64,000 nucleotides of DNA from Mycobacterium sp. IS-3022 (lineage in GTDB: Bacteria > Actinomycetota > Actinomycetes > Mycobacteriales > Mycobacteriaceae). The stretch covers positions 59,934 through 123,933 of the forward strand of contig NZ_LQIN01000007.1 in assembly GCF_001500065.1 (NCBI RefSeq). Direction: 5' to 3'. This document shows positions 1 through 8,062 of the stretch, in pieces. Below the pieces are notes generated by a model. The model worked only from the letters and a program-made list of their open reading frames with translations, did no database searches and was not told where the DNA came from. The position numbers and the translations under genes are program-made. How positions within the stretch are numbered: position 1 is the stretch's first letter; the number at the start of each line of letters is the position of its first letter.

Positions 1-1019
1 CCGTGCCGATGCAGCTCAAGCTCGCGATCACGGCGGGCATCGGGCTGTTCATCCTGTTCGTCGGTCTGGTGGACGCCGGCTTCATCGGCAGCACCGGGGA
101 GCCGTCCCCACCGGTCGGCCTGGGCCGTCTCGGCGACGGCTCCATCGGCACCGTGCCCACCGTCGTCTTCGTGTTCACACTGCTGTTGACGGGAACCCTC
201 GTGGCCCGAAAAGTGCGGGGCGGCATCCTCATTGGGCTCATCACCGGCACGGCCGTCGCGGTCGTCATCGAGGCGATCTGGCACCTCGGCCCGGCGGCTG
301 ACAAGCCCGGCGGGTGGAGTCTGTCGGTGCCGACGCTGTCGGGATCGCCGTTCGCGATCCCGGACCTGTCGCTGGTCGGCGTCTTCAGCCTGGACAGTTT
401 CGGCCGCATCGGAATGATCGCGGCAATCATGTTCGTGTTCACGCTCGTGTTCGCGAACTTCTTCGACGCGATGGGGGTGTTCACCGGGCTGTCCCGCGAG
501 GCGGGCCTGGCCGACGCGCAAGGAACCTTCCCACGGCTGCGTTCGGCGCTGATCGTGGAGGGCGCCGGCGCGGTGCTCGGCGGCGCATCGTCGGCGTCGT
601 CGAACACGGTGTTCCTCGAATCGGGCGCGGGCATCGGCGAGGGCGCCAGGACCGGCCTGGCGAACCTGGTGACCGGCGGGCTGTTTCTCGCAGCGATGTT
701 CATCTCGCCACTGGCCAACGTCGTGCCCACCGAAGTGGCCGCCGCAGCGCTCGTCGTCGTCGGCGTGATGATGGTGTCGCACCTGCGCCACATCGACATC
801 TCCGAGTTCTCGGTCGCCCTGCCGGTGGTGCTGACCGTGGCGACGATGCCGTTCTCGTACTCGATCGCCAACGGCATCGGCGTCGGCTTCATCGCGTGGG
901 TGGTGTTGCGATCGGCGGTCGGCAGGGCGCGCGAGATCAGCCCATTGCTGTGGGTCGTCGCCGCGGGGTTCCTGCTGTATTTCGGCCGCGGCTGGATCGA
1001 GTCGCTGATCGGGATGTAG
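1..1019 (+). CDS. AzgA-type purine (guanine/hypoxanthine) permease, 5'-truncated
   Basis: The frame is open from the left edge to TAG at 1017-1019, so the N-terminal part of the gene lies outside the window. The visible 338 residues are strongly hydrophobic with about eight membrane segments. They begin with a LKLAITAGIGLFILFVGL stretch typical of the NCS2 AzgA branch, followed by the FANFFDAMGVFTGLSREAG and SSASSNTVFLESGAGIGEGARTG segments conserved in these H+/purine symporters. AzgA proteins are usually 430-480 residues, so about 100-140 residues are missing. The family imports adenine, guanine or hypoxanthine across the plasma membrane; substrate choice cannot be read here. It converges on the coiled-coil gene that ends at 1026. 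Confidence 0.88.
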   Translation, partial: VPMQLKLAITAGIGLFILFVGLVDAGFIGSTGEPSPPVGLGRLGDGSIGTVPTVVFVFTLLLTGTLVARKVRGGILIGLITGTAVAVVIEAIWHLGPAADKPGGWSLSVPTLSGSPFAIPDLSLVGVFSLDSFGRIGMIAAIMFVFTLVFANFFDAMGVFTGLSREAGLADAQGTFPRLRSALIVEGAGAVLGGASSASSNTVFLESGAGIGEGARTGLANLVTGGLFLAAMFISPLANVVPTEVAAAALVVVGVMMVSHLRHIDISEFSVALPVVLTVATMPFSYSIANGIGVGFIAWVVLRSAVGRAREISPLLWVVAAGFLLYFGRGWIESLIGM

Positions 1020-1025
1020 CGCGGA

Positions 1026-1691
1026 TCAGCGGTCGGCTTGCCGCGTCTCCTTCTCCGTTTCGGCGAGATCCTCGATCTTGTCCGCCTGCGCCTGCGTCAC
1101 CGCGGCATCGACGCGCTTCTCCGCAGCGTCGTTGAGCTTGCCGGCCGCGCTCGCGGCGACGCTACGCTCGGCCGCGTCGATCTGCGCCTCTTCGCGACGC
1201 TTGGCGGTCTCCACGTTCCTCTTGCGCTGGGCGGCGATCTGGTCGGCCTGCGCCTTGTTCGCGGCGATGCGCTTCTCGGCGTTCTCGATCGCGGCCCGCT
1301 TACGCTGCTGTGCCTGCTTGCGGGCCTCTCGGGCTTCGCGTCCGGTCTCCTCGAAGGCATCCTGCTTGTCCTGCAGCGCCTTCTCGCGCGTCACCTCCAA
1401 CTCGGCGTCGGCCTGCTTGGCGTTCTCGTCGGCGGCCGCGTCGAGTTCGGCCGCGCGGCGCAGCGCATCGCTGCGCTCGACGAGCGTGGCCCCCCGCTTA
1501 CGAAGTTCGGGATCGCCGAGCGCGACGCCGACCGCGGTGTCCAACATGCCCAGGGAGCGCTCGTAGAACAGCCGCGCGGGCGCCTCGGAGTCCATCCGCG
1601 CGACGAACCGGTCGTCGATCAACTGCAGTGGCATGCGGGCCACCTGGTACTGAATCCTCAGCACCGCCCTCGGGATAGCGGTGAGACTCAT
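1026..1691 (-). CDS. Ala/Glu/Lys-rich coiled-coil protein (misnamed IF2-family in mycobacteria)
   Basis: A protein of 221 residues. The first ~60 residues are compact (SLTAIPRAVLRIQYQVARMP, with LDTAVGVALGDPELRKRG just after). The rest is a long charged helix rich in A, E, K, R and Q without prolines, predicted to be coiled coil. I chose ATG 1691 because AAAGGAG lies 7 nt upstream; an in-frame TTG at 1697 is less likely. Homologues in mycobacteria are often labelled IF2-family translation initiation factor, but no GTPase domain is present and that name should be ignored. It is 23 nt downstream of another coiled-coil gene on the same strand and is probably cotranscribed with it. Function is unknown; a structural or envelope-associated role is only a guess. 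Confidence 0.75.
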   Translation of the reverse strand: MSLTAIPRAVLRIQYQVARMPLQLIDDRFVARMDSEAPARLFYERSLGMLDTAVGVALGDPELRKRGATLVERSDALRRAAELDAAADENAKQADAELEVTREKALQDKQDAFEETGREAREARKQAQQRKRAAIENAEKRIAANKAQADQIAAQRKRNVETAKRREEAQIDAAERSVAASAAGKLNDAAEKRVDAAVTQAQADKIEDLAETEKETRQADR

Positions 1692-1714
1692 GGTCAAGCT
1701 CCTTTGTGCCCTGG

Positions 1715-2263
1715 TCAGGCGTCGTTGTTGAGGTTCTCGGCCTGCCGCCGGATGCGGGCGGCCTCGGCGTGGGCGCTGGCCGACTCCGCGGCGGCTTCGC
1801 GATGTTCTTCGAGCGCGTCGGCGAGTTGGCTGTCGGCGTCGTGGATCTCCGCCCGCTGTTCGGCCTTCGCTTCGCGCGCCTTGCGCTCCGCGTCCCGGTC
1901 GGCCTGGCTGCGCTCTTCGTCGAGCTGCCGGTGGGCCGCCTGCTCGGCGGCCCGCTTCTGTGCGGCTTCCTGGTTGTCCACCGCGGCTTTCTCGGCGGCC
2001 GCTTCGGCGTTCAGCGCGGCGCGTTCCCCGGCGCTTTCGCGGTTGGCCTCGGCCACATCGGCCCGGGCCTCCCGAGCTTCGGCGTCGGCGACCGCCCGCT
2101 CCTTGTTGGCCTCTTTGCGCTGTTCGGCCTCAGCCTGCTGAAGCTGCCCTTCAGCGGTCATCGAGTCGTTTCCGGTGACCGCCCCGAACAGCTCTTTGGC
2201 CTTGCCCTTCACCGAGTCGATCAAGCTTTCGCGTGCCTGGCCGGCCTTGTCGTGGTCCGTCAT
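1715..2263 (-). CDS. CsbD-like N-terminus plus coiled-coil protein
   Basis: A protein of 182 residues starting at ATG 2263, five bases after a GAGGAGG ribosome site; a longer upstream frame has no such signal. The first ~45 residues (DSVKGKAKELFGAVTGND, MTAEGQLQQAE) resemble the CsbD stress-protein fold. The remainder is an uninterrupted charged helix rich in Ala, Glu and Arg, like the neighbouring 1026-1691 product. CsbD proteins belong to general stress regulons in other bacteria, but their molecular role is unknown. The pair probably forms one transcript reading leftwards. The long helix beyond the CsbD part is unusual for the family, whose members are normally about 60-70 residues. Confidence 0.75.
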   Translation of the reverse strand: MTDHDKAGQARESLIDSVKGKAKELFGAVTGNDSMTAEGQLQQAEAEQRKEANKERAVADAEAREARADVAEANRESAGERAALNAEAAAEKAAVDNQEAAQKRAAEQAAHRQLDEERSQADRDAERKAREAKAEQRAEIHDADSQLADALEEHREAAAESASAHAEAARIRRQAENLNNDA

Positions 2264-2339
2264 TCGGGCCTCCTCTCGGGGGCTTAGGTTCCACGTCTGA
2301 CGGGGTCCGAAACACGGCTGTGGGCCAATCGTTGACATC

Positions 2340-3383
2340 ATGTGTTCCGTGGTGGCCCGCGTCCTGCAGCCGACAGTCCCCGTCATTGCGCTCACCGGTT
2401 ATCTCGGCGCCGGCAAGACGACCCTGCTCAACCACCTGCTGCGCGCACCGGGCGCCCGCATCGGCGTGGTGATAAACGACTTCGGCGAACTCAACGTGGA
2501 CGCCGCCCTGGTCAGCGGACAGGTCGACGAACCGGCCTCGATCGCGGGCGGCTGCATCTGCTGCCTGCCCGACGACGGCGGGCTCGACGAGGCGCTGGCC
2601 AAGCTCGCCGACCCGAAGCTGGCACTGGACGCGATCATCGTCGAAGCGAGCGGCCTGGCCGACCCGATCGCGATCTCCCGCATCATCCGGTTCAGCGGCG
2701 TGGACCGCATCCGGCCCGGCGGCGTCGTCGACGTCATCGACGCCAAGACGCATTTCGACACCGTCGACCCCCATGCCACCCCGTCGGCCCGGTACGGCGC
2801 GGCCTCGCTGGTGGTGGTGAACAAGCTCGACCAGATTCCGCACGACGACCGCGACGGCGTGCTCGCTCGCATCACTAACCGGGTGCGCGAACGCAATCCG
2901 GACGTCCACCTGGTCGGCGCCGTCGCGGGACGCGTCGATCCAGCGCTGCTGTACGACGTGTCCGAGGCGTCCACCGCGGACGGCCAGATGTCGCTGCGCG
3001 AATTGCTGGTCGACGCCGAACCCGACCACCATCCGCACGTGCACGCCGACTCCGTCACCGTGACCAGCGACGGATGCGTCGACCCGGACGCGCTGTTCGA
3101 CCTGCTCGAGCAGCCGCCCGACGGCGTGTACCGGCTCAAGGGCATCGTCGCGGTGCGCTACCGCGACCGTGTCCGCAGCTACGTCGTGAACGGGGTCGGG
3201 ACGTCGGTGCACGTCGCGGCGGCACCGTCGTCGGCGCGGGCCAACGGCCTTGTGGCGATCGGCACGCACATCGACGCCGACGACGTCCGCGCCCGCGTCG
3301 AGGCCGCGGTGCGCCCGCACGACGGCGCCCCGTCCGCCGCGGGTGTGCGGCGCCTGCAGCGCTATCGCCGACTCAGCGTGTGA
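2340..3383 (+). CDS. CobW/COG0523 family metal-associated GTPase
   Basis: A protein of 347 residues. Walker A GYLGAGKT is at residues 20-27, the metal-binding CxCC motif (GGCICCL) at 72-75, and a NKLD guanine-specificity motif near 165. The C-terminal CobW domain follows, with the FDLLEQPPDGVYRLKG stretch. Between them is a His-rich segment (DAEPDHHPHVHAD, about residues 225-237), common in COG0523 metal chaperones. These GTPases deliver or handle Zn, Co or Fe; which one cannot be told here. ATG 2340 is the first plausible start; GTG codons just downstream are alternatives. No zinc-uptake-repressor box was recognised upstream. The polymerase gene starts 19 nt after its stop. Confidence 0.88.
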   Translation: MCSVVARVLQPTVPVIALTGYLGAGKTTLLNHLLRAPGARIGVVINDFGELNVDAALVSGQVDEPASIAGGCICCLPDDGGLDEALAKLADPKLALDAIIVEASGLADPIAISRIIRFSGVDRIRPGGVVDVIDAKTHFDTVDPHATPSARYGAASLVVVNKLDQIPHDDRDGVLARITNRVRERNPDVHLVGAVAGRVDPALLYDVSEASTADGQMSLRELLVDAEPDHHPHVHADSVTVTSDGCVDPDALFDLLEQPPDGVYRLKGIVAVRYRDRVRSYVVNGVGTSVHVAAAPSSARANGLVAIGTHIDADDVRARVEAAVRPHDGAPSAAGVRRLQRYRRLSV

Positions 3384-3390
3384 CGCTGCC

Positions 3391-3396
3391 TAGAGT
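3391..3396 (+). promoter_or_regulatory. -10 element (TAGAGT) for a leaderless start
   Basis: TAGAGT is followed by exactly six bases and then ATG 3403. This spacing places the transcription start at the start codon, the arrangement of mycobacterial leaderless genes. No ribosome-binding sequence is present. Confidence 0.55.
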
Positions 3397-3402
3397 GGGC
3401 CC

Positions 3403-4386
3403 ATGAGCGTCGCCGAGGAGCGCGCCGGGGTTAGGCTGACAAACCTCGACCAGCCGTTGAGCGAGGATTCCGGGGCGACCAAGCGCGATCTCGTCGACTA
3501 CCTCGACGCGGTGGCCGAACGGATACTGCCCGGTCTGGCGGGGCGCCCGCTGACCGTGCTGCGGGTGCTGCGCGGCCAGGCGCCGTTCATGCAGAAGAAC
3601 GTCCCCAAGTACACCCCGGAGTGGGTGAAGACCGTGTCGATGTGGGCGGAGTCCTCGCATCGCGAGGTGCGCTACGCCCTGTGCGACGACCGCCGCACGC
3701 TGCTGTGGCTGGCCAACCAGCGCGCCGTGGAATACCACCCGACGCTGGGGCTGGCCGACGACATCTACCGCCCGACGCATCTGGTGCTCGACCTCGACCC
3801 GCCGCCCGGCAGCGCGTTCGACGCGGTGGTGGCTACGGCAGCGCTTGTGCGACAGGCGCTTTCGGACTGCGGCCTGACGGGGGTGGTGAAGACCAGTGGC
3901 GCCAAGGGGCTGCACGTGTTCGTGCCCGTCGACGACAGCGCCCCGGTCGACGACGTCGCAGCGGCCACCCGCGCCCTCGCGGCGCGTGCGGAGCAACTCG
4001 ATCCCGCCCGCGCGACAACGGCTTTCATCGTCGAGGACCGCGAGGGCAAGGTTTTCATCGACTCCACCCGCGCCGGCGGTGCCACCGTCGTCGCCGTCTA
4101 CAGTCCCCGACTGCGCGCCGGCACCCCGGTGTCGTTCCCGGTGGACTGGTCGGATCTGGACCGCATCACACCGGCGGACTTCTGCGTGCAGACCGCGCTC
4201 GGGGTGCTCGGCGACCGCGACCCGTGGGCCGAGCTGATGCCCGCCCCGCAGACGCTGCCACCGGATCTGATCGAGCACGGCAGGACCATCCCCGTCGCGC
4301 GGGTGGCCGCGATGCACGAGGGCAAGCGCCGGGCGCGGGCGCGCCGCGCGCAGGACGTCAAGGCGTCGGATTCGCCAGGGCGGTAA
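3403..4386 (+). CDS. polD2: LigD-type primase-polymerase (PolD2-like, Rv0269c family)
   Basis: A stand-alone polymerase domain of 327 residues related to the POL domain of LigD (archaeo-eukaryotic primase superfamily). Catalytic metal-binding residues are visible as D130 and D132 (LVLDLDPP), with SGAKGLH at 165-171 binding nucleotide and a third acidic residue D220 (VFIDSTR). M. smegmatis has similar stand-alone enzymes, PolD1 and PolD2, that add ribo- and deoxyribonucleotides in DNA repair; there is no ligase or nuclease domain here. Gene order next to the CobW and FecB2 genes matches Rv0269c rather than the LigD operon, hence the PolD2 assignment. The start is supported by a leaderless -10 element. 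Confidence 0.85.
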   Translation: MSVAEERAGVRLTNLDQPLSEDSGATKRDLVDYLDAVAERILPGLAGRPLTVLRVLRGQAPFMQKNVPKYTPEWVKTVSMWAESSHREVRYALCDDRRTLLWLANQRAVEYHPTLGLADDIYRPTHLVLDLDPPPGSAFDAVVATAALVRQALSDCGLTGVVKTSGAKGLHVFVPVDDSAPVDDVAAATRALAARAEQLDPARATTAFIVEDREGKVFIDSTRAGGATVVAVYSPRLRAGTPVSFPVDWSDLDRITPADFCVQTALGVLGDRDPWAELMPAPQTLPPDLIEHGRTIPVARVAAMHEGKRRARARRAQDVKASDSPGR

Positions 4387-4436
4387 ACGGGTATCGACCA
4401 GCGCATCAGCGAGGCCCGGGTGAGGGGGTCGGTGAG

Positions 4437-5402
4437 ATGGTGGGCTGGCTGGACAGGCTGCAGCGACGTCACCGCCGCATCGGCTTCCTCATCGCGGTCA
4501 TCTACAAGTACGTCGACGACCAGGGCGGCTATCTGGCCGCGCTGATCACGTACTACGCGTTCGTATCGCTGTTCCCGCTGCTGCTGCTCATGACGACGGC
4601 GCTGGGCGTGGTGCTCGCCGGACACCCGGACCTGCAGCAGCAGGTGCTGCAGTCCACGCTCAGCCAGTTCCCGGTCATCGGCGGTCAGCTGCAACGGCCG
4701 GAGCAACTCAGCGGCGGCGCCACGGGCGTCGTCGTCGGCATCGCCGGCGCCTTGTACGGCGGCCTGGGGCTGGGGCAGGCCGTGCAGAACGCGATGGACT
4801 CGGTGTGGGCGGTGCCGCGCAACAACCGGCCCGACCCGATCCGGTCGCGGCTGCGCAGCCTGCTGCTGCTGTTTGTGCTGGGTTCCGCGGCCATCGCCAC
4901 GACGGTGCTCTCGGCGGTCGGCCACGCGACCGCCGGCCTCGGGTGGTTCGGCAAGTTCGGCGTCACCGTCGTCACGGTGGGCATCAACGCGCTCATCTGC
5001 CTGGTGGCGTTCCGCGTCACCACAGTGCGGCGCCTCTCCTACCGCGACGTGCTGCCCGGCGCCCTGACCGCGGCAGTGATCTGGCAACTGCTGCAGTGGT
5101 TCGGCGCCAGCTATGTCACCCACACCGTCAAGTCGACGAGCGCCACCAACAGTGTGTTCGCACTCGTGCTGGGGTTGCTGGCATTCCTGTTCCTGGTGTC
5201 GGTGACGCTGGTGATGTGCGCGGAGATCAACGTCGTCCGCGTCGACCAGCTGCATCCGCGGGCACTGCTGACACCGTTCACCGACGACGTCGACCTCACC
5301 TCCGCCGACCGCCGCACCTACACGCGTAGGGCGAAAGCCGAACGGGCCAAAGGCTTTCAACGGGTCAGCGTGCGCTTCGACGGTTCTCGCGAGCCGCCGT
5401 AG
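4437..5402 (+). CDS. YihY/BrkB family inner-membrane protein
   Basis: A protein of 321 residues starting at ATG 4437, eight bases after a GAGGGGG ribosome site. Six hydrophobic helices are visible. The family signature covers roughly residues 30-60 (AALITYYAFVSLFPLLLLMTTALG) and TTVRRLSYRDVLPGALTAAVIW in the middle. The charged C-terminus (about 45 residues, TYTRRAKAERAKGFQRVSVR) is predicted to be cytoplasmic. YihY/BrkB proteins were once called ribonuclease BN in error. They are integral membrane proteins of uncertain function, possibly transporters. The gene lies 50 nt after the polymerase gene, with no obvious functional link. Confidence 0.85.
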   Translation: MVGWLDRLQRRHRRIGFLIAVIYKYVDDQGGYLAALITYYAFVSLFPLLLLMTTALGVVLAGHPDLQQQVLQSTLSQFPVIGGQLQRPEQLSGGATGVVVGIAGALYGGLGLGQAVQNAMDSVWAVPRNNRPDPIRSRLRSLLLLFVLGSAAIATTVLSAVGHATAGLGWFGKFGVTVVTVGINALICLVAFRVTTVRRLSYRDVLPGALTAAVIWQLLQWFGASYVTHTVKSTSATNSVFALVLGLLAFLFLVSVTLVMCAEINVVRVDQLHPRALLTPFTDDVDLTSADRRTYTRRAKAERAKGFQRVSVRFDGSREPP

Positions 5403-5412
5403 CGCCGGCTTG

Positions 5413-5418
5413 TACGGT
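5413..5418 (+). promoter_or_regulatory. -10 element (TACGGT) for a leaderless GTG start
   Basis: TACGGT is followed by six bases and GTG 5425, the start chosen for the MOSC gene. It lies in the 22-nt gap after the YihY stop codon. Confidence 0.45.
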
Positions 5419-5424
5419 CGGTGC

Positions 5425-6297
5425 GTGAGACAGAGTCGAGACCGGATGAGGGACACAGTCGGACGCGTCGCCGCGCTGCGGCGCTATCCGGTGAAGTCGA
5501 TGCTCGGCGAGCGGTGCGATTCCATCGAGCTCAGTCCGCTGGGTGTGGCCGGAGATCGGCGGTACGCGGTCATCGACGACGCCACCGGGCACGTCGCGAC
5601 CGCCAAACACCCCCGGCTATGGAGCGCGCTGCTGCAGTGTTCGTCGGCGACCGGACCCGACGGCGTCACGGTGACGCTGCCCGACGGCCGCACGGTGCCG
5701 GTCGCCGAGGCGGCCGCGCCGCTGTCGGATCTGCTCGGCCGTACGGTGCACCTCGCCGACGAGCGAGCGGCCGGGGCCGTGCTCGAACGGTCCGATCCCG
5801 TCGACGTGCTCACCCACGGCATCAACGCGGAGATCGACCCCGTGCTGCTCGAACTCGCACAGGGCACGCCGGGCGGAGCGTTCGTCGACCATTCTCCTGT
5901 GCACCTGATCTGCACCGCCACGCTCGACGCCGTCGGGGTCGACCACGCCGAGGCGATCCGGTACCGGCCGAACATCGTCGTCGACACCAACGGGTCTTCG
6001 CCCTTCGTCGAGAACGACTGGGTCGGCGCGCAGATCCAGCTCGGCGAGGTCGTGTTGCGGGGCACGCGGCCGACACCGCGGTGCGCCGTGCCGACCCTGA
6101 AACACGGCCGCTCCGAACGCCTTCCGGGAGCCGTCCGGCACCTGCTCGAGCACAATCGCGTCGAGGTGCCCGGTTCCGGTGCGCTCCCCTGCGCCGGTCT
6201 GTACGCGGAGGTCATCACCGCCGGCGCCGTCGACATCGGTGACGAGGTCCGCATCATGGGCGACATCGACGTCGTCGATGCGGGTATGAAGATCTGA
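5425..6297 (+). CDS. MOSC domain protein (molybdenum cofactor carrier/sulfurase-type)
   Basis: A protein of 290 residues. The N-terminal MOSC_N beta-barrel begins almost at once (GRVAALRRYPVKSMLGE). The C-terminal MOSC domain contains FRPN-like RYRPNIVV, the ENDWVG motif and a CAVPT cysteine motif (RGTRPTPRCAVPT), which in MOSC enzymes holds the catalytic or ligand cysteine. Relatives include eukaryotic mARC and bacterial YcbX/YiiM, molybdoenzymes that reduce N-hydroxylated compounds. GTG 5425 is preferred because of the leaderless -10 element; ATG 5461-region starts would shorten the conserved N-terminus. Its stop overlaps the SDR start (ATGA), so the two are translationally coupled. Confidence 0.85.
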   Translation: MRQSRDRMRDTVGRVAALRRYPVKSMLGERCDSIELSPLGVAGDRRYAVIDDATGHVATAKHPRLWSALLQCSSATGPDGVTVTLPDGRTVPVAEAAAPLSDLLGRTVHLADERAAGAVLERSDPVDVLTHGINAEIDPVLLELAQGTPGGAFVDHSPVHLICTATLDAVGVDHAEAIRYRPNIVVDTNGSSPFVENDWVGAQIQLGEVVLRGTRPTPRCAVPTLKHGRSERLPGAVRHLLEHNRVEVPGSGALPCAGLYAEVITAGAVDIGDEVRIMGDIDVVDAGMKI

Positions 6298-7106
6298 TGA
6301 CGCAACCCCCGCCACCACGCAAGTCCGTCTTCATCACCGGTGCTGCCGCCGGGATCGGCCGCGCCACCGCGCTGACGTTCGCCCGCAACGGCTTCGTCGT
6401 CGGCGGCTACGACATCGACGAGGTCGGTCTCAAGAGCCTGGCCGACGACATCGACGGGCTGGGCGCCACCGCTGTCGTCGGGCACCTCGACGTCACCGAT
6501 CCCGACGAGATGGCGCAGCGCGTGCGCGAGTTCGCCGAAGCCGCCGGCGGCCGCCTCGACGTCATGATCAACAACGCGGGCATTCTGCGTGCGGGCCGGT
6601 TCGAGGAGATGGACATCCGCGGCCATCTCAAGGAGATCGACATCAACGCCAAGGGCGTCGTCAACGGCCTGTACGCGGCGTTCCCCTATCTGAGGGCGAC
6701 GCCGAACTCGGTCGTCGTCAACCTCGCCTCCGCTTCGGCGATCTACGGCCAGGCCGAACTGGCGAACTACAGCGCCACGAAGTTCTTCGTCCGCGGGATC
6801 ACCGAGGCGCTCGACATCGAGTGGAGCCGGTACGGCATCCGGGTCATCGCGATGTGGCCGCTGTACGTGCAGACCGCGATGACCGAGAGCATCAAGACCG
6901 GCACGACGGATTCGCTCGGCATCCGGCTGACGGCTCAGGACATCGCCGACGCGATCGTCAAGGCCACCGACCCGTCGTGGTTGCGGCGGGCCATCCACCA
7001 GGTGCACTTCCCGGTCGGATCCCAGACCAAGGTGCTGGCCGCGGGTTCCCGGTTCTCCCCTGGATGGCTGACCCGGCTGGTGAACAAGAAGCTGGCGCAC
7101 TCCTGA
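6297..7106 (+). CDS. Short-chain dehydrogenase/reductase
   Basis: A classical SDR of 269 residues. The cofactor motif TGAAAGIG starts near residue 14, NNAG (INNAGILRAG) near 91, the catalytic Ser lies in the NLASASAIYG segment, and YSATK is near residue 161. The GYDIDE segment after beta strand 2 has an acidic residue, which favours NAD(H). A C-terminal extension (VGSQTKVLAAGSRFSPGW) suggests membrane or substrate contacts, as in mycobacterial ketoacyl/steroid SDRs. The ATGA overlap with the MOSC gene indicates an operon. The substrate cannot be inferred. Confidence 0.85.
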   Translation: MTQPPPPRKSVFITGAAAGIGRATALTFARNGFVVGGYDIDEVGLKSLADDIDGLGATAVVGHLDVTDPDEMAQRVREFAEAAGGRLDVMINNAGILRAGRFEEMDIRGHLKEIDINAKGVVNGLYAAFPYLRATPNSVVVNLASASAIYGQAELANYSATKFFVRGITEALDIEWSRYGIRVIAMWPLYVQTAMTESIKTGTTDSLGIRLTAQDIADAIVKATDPSWLRRAIHQVHFPVGSQTKVLAAGSRFSPGWLTRLVNKKLAHS

Positions 7107-7129
7107 CGTGGTCTGACCGTTCGGTTGGC

Positions 7130-7135
7130 TAGGCT
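7130..7135 (+). promoter_or_regulatory. -10 element (TAGGCT) for fecB2-like gene
   Basis: TAGGCT is six bases before GTG 7142, consistent with a leaderless transcript separate from the upstream SDR operon. Confidence 0.5.
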
Positions 7136-7141
7136 CGCCGA

Positions 7142-8050
7142 GTGGCCACACGGCTGACTCGGCGAGGCTTCCTGACGGTGACCGCGGGCGCGGCGCTCGT
7201 CGTCGCGGGATGCGGCTCGGACGAGCCCGGCACCGTCGCCAAGGATGGCTCGGTCACCGTCAAGCACGTCTTCGGCGAGACCAAGATCCCGGCGCCGCCC
7301 ACCCGGGTGGTCAGCGCGGGGCTCACCGAACAGGACGACCTGTTGGCGGTCGGGGTGGTGCCGATCGCGGTCACCGACTGGTTCGGTGGCGAACCGTTCG
7401 CGGTATGGCCATGGGCGCAGCCCAAACTCGGCGGCGCCCAACCCACGGTGCTCAGTCTCGCCGACGGGATTCAGGTCGCCCAGATCGCGTCGCTGAACCC
7501 CGATCTGATCGTCGCCGTCAACGCCGGCCTGGACTCCGACACCTACACGAAACTGTCCGAGATCGCGCCGACGGTCGCGCAGTCCGGGCACGCCGCGTTC
7601 TTCGAGCCGTGGAAGGACCAGGCGGGCACGGTCGGTCAAGCGGTCTTCAAGCACAACGAGATGCAAGCCCTGATCGCGGATGTCGACAAGAAGTTCACCG
7701 CGGTAGGTGAGAACAACACCGCGTGGGCCGGCAGGAGTGCGGCACTGCTGCACGGCCGGCTGGACGATGGAGAGCCGCGGGCCCTGACCCCCGATTGGCG
7801 CGCCGAGTTCCTCACCCAGATGGGTCTTCGCGTCGTCGAGAATCCCGACACGGCCGACGTGCTGATCTGGGCCACCGAGAGCGACGAGGAACAGGCCGCG
7901 CTGCTGGCCGACCCGGCCGTCGCGAAGCGCGGTAAGGCCAACGTGTTCACGGGCAAGGAACTCGCCGGGGCGATCGCGTTCGCCTCACCGCTGTCGTATC
8001 CGGTGGTGGCCGACCGACTGCCGTCGCGCATCGCCCAAGCACTGAGTTGA
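7142..8050 (+). CDS. fecB2: FecB2-like periplasmic iron-siderophore-binding lipoprotein
   Basis: A protein of 302 residues with an N-terminal TRRGFLTV twin-arginine-like motif (residues 6-13). A hydrophobic stretch and a lipobox (VVAGC, Cys24) follow, so it is probably exported and lipid-anchored outside the plasma membrane. The mature part has the two-lobed type III substrate-binding fold of ferric-siderophore/haem carriers (PPTRVVSAG, IASLNPDLIVAVNAG). Position and sequence match Rv0265c (fecB2), implicated in iron acquisition. No permease or ATPase gene is adjacent. At 302 residues it is somewhat shorter than the M. tuberculosis protein (about 330). Confidence 0.85.
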   Translation: MATRLTRRGFLTVTAGAALVVAGCGSDEPGTVAKDGSVTVKHVFGETKIPAPPTRVVSAGLTEQDDLLAVGVVPIAVTDWFGGEPFAVWPWAQPKLGGAQPTVLSLADGIQVAQIASLNPDLIVAVNAGLDSDTYTKLSEIAPTVAQSGHAAFFEPWKDQAGTVGQAVFKHNEMQALIADVDKKFTAVGENNTAWAGRSAALLHGRLDDGEPRALTPDWRAEFLTQMGLRVVENPDTADVLIWATESDEEQAALLADPAVAKRGKANVFTGKELAGAIAFASPLSYPVVADRLPSRIAQALS

Positions 8051-8062
8051 GAAGATGACCCG

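Noticed and set aside
1026..1691. Annotation as translation initiation factor IF-2
   Set aside because: No GTP-binding domain or IF2 C-terminal domains; only a charged coiled coil.
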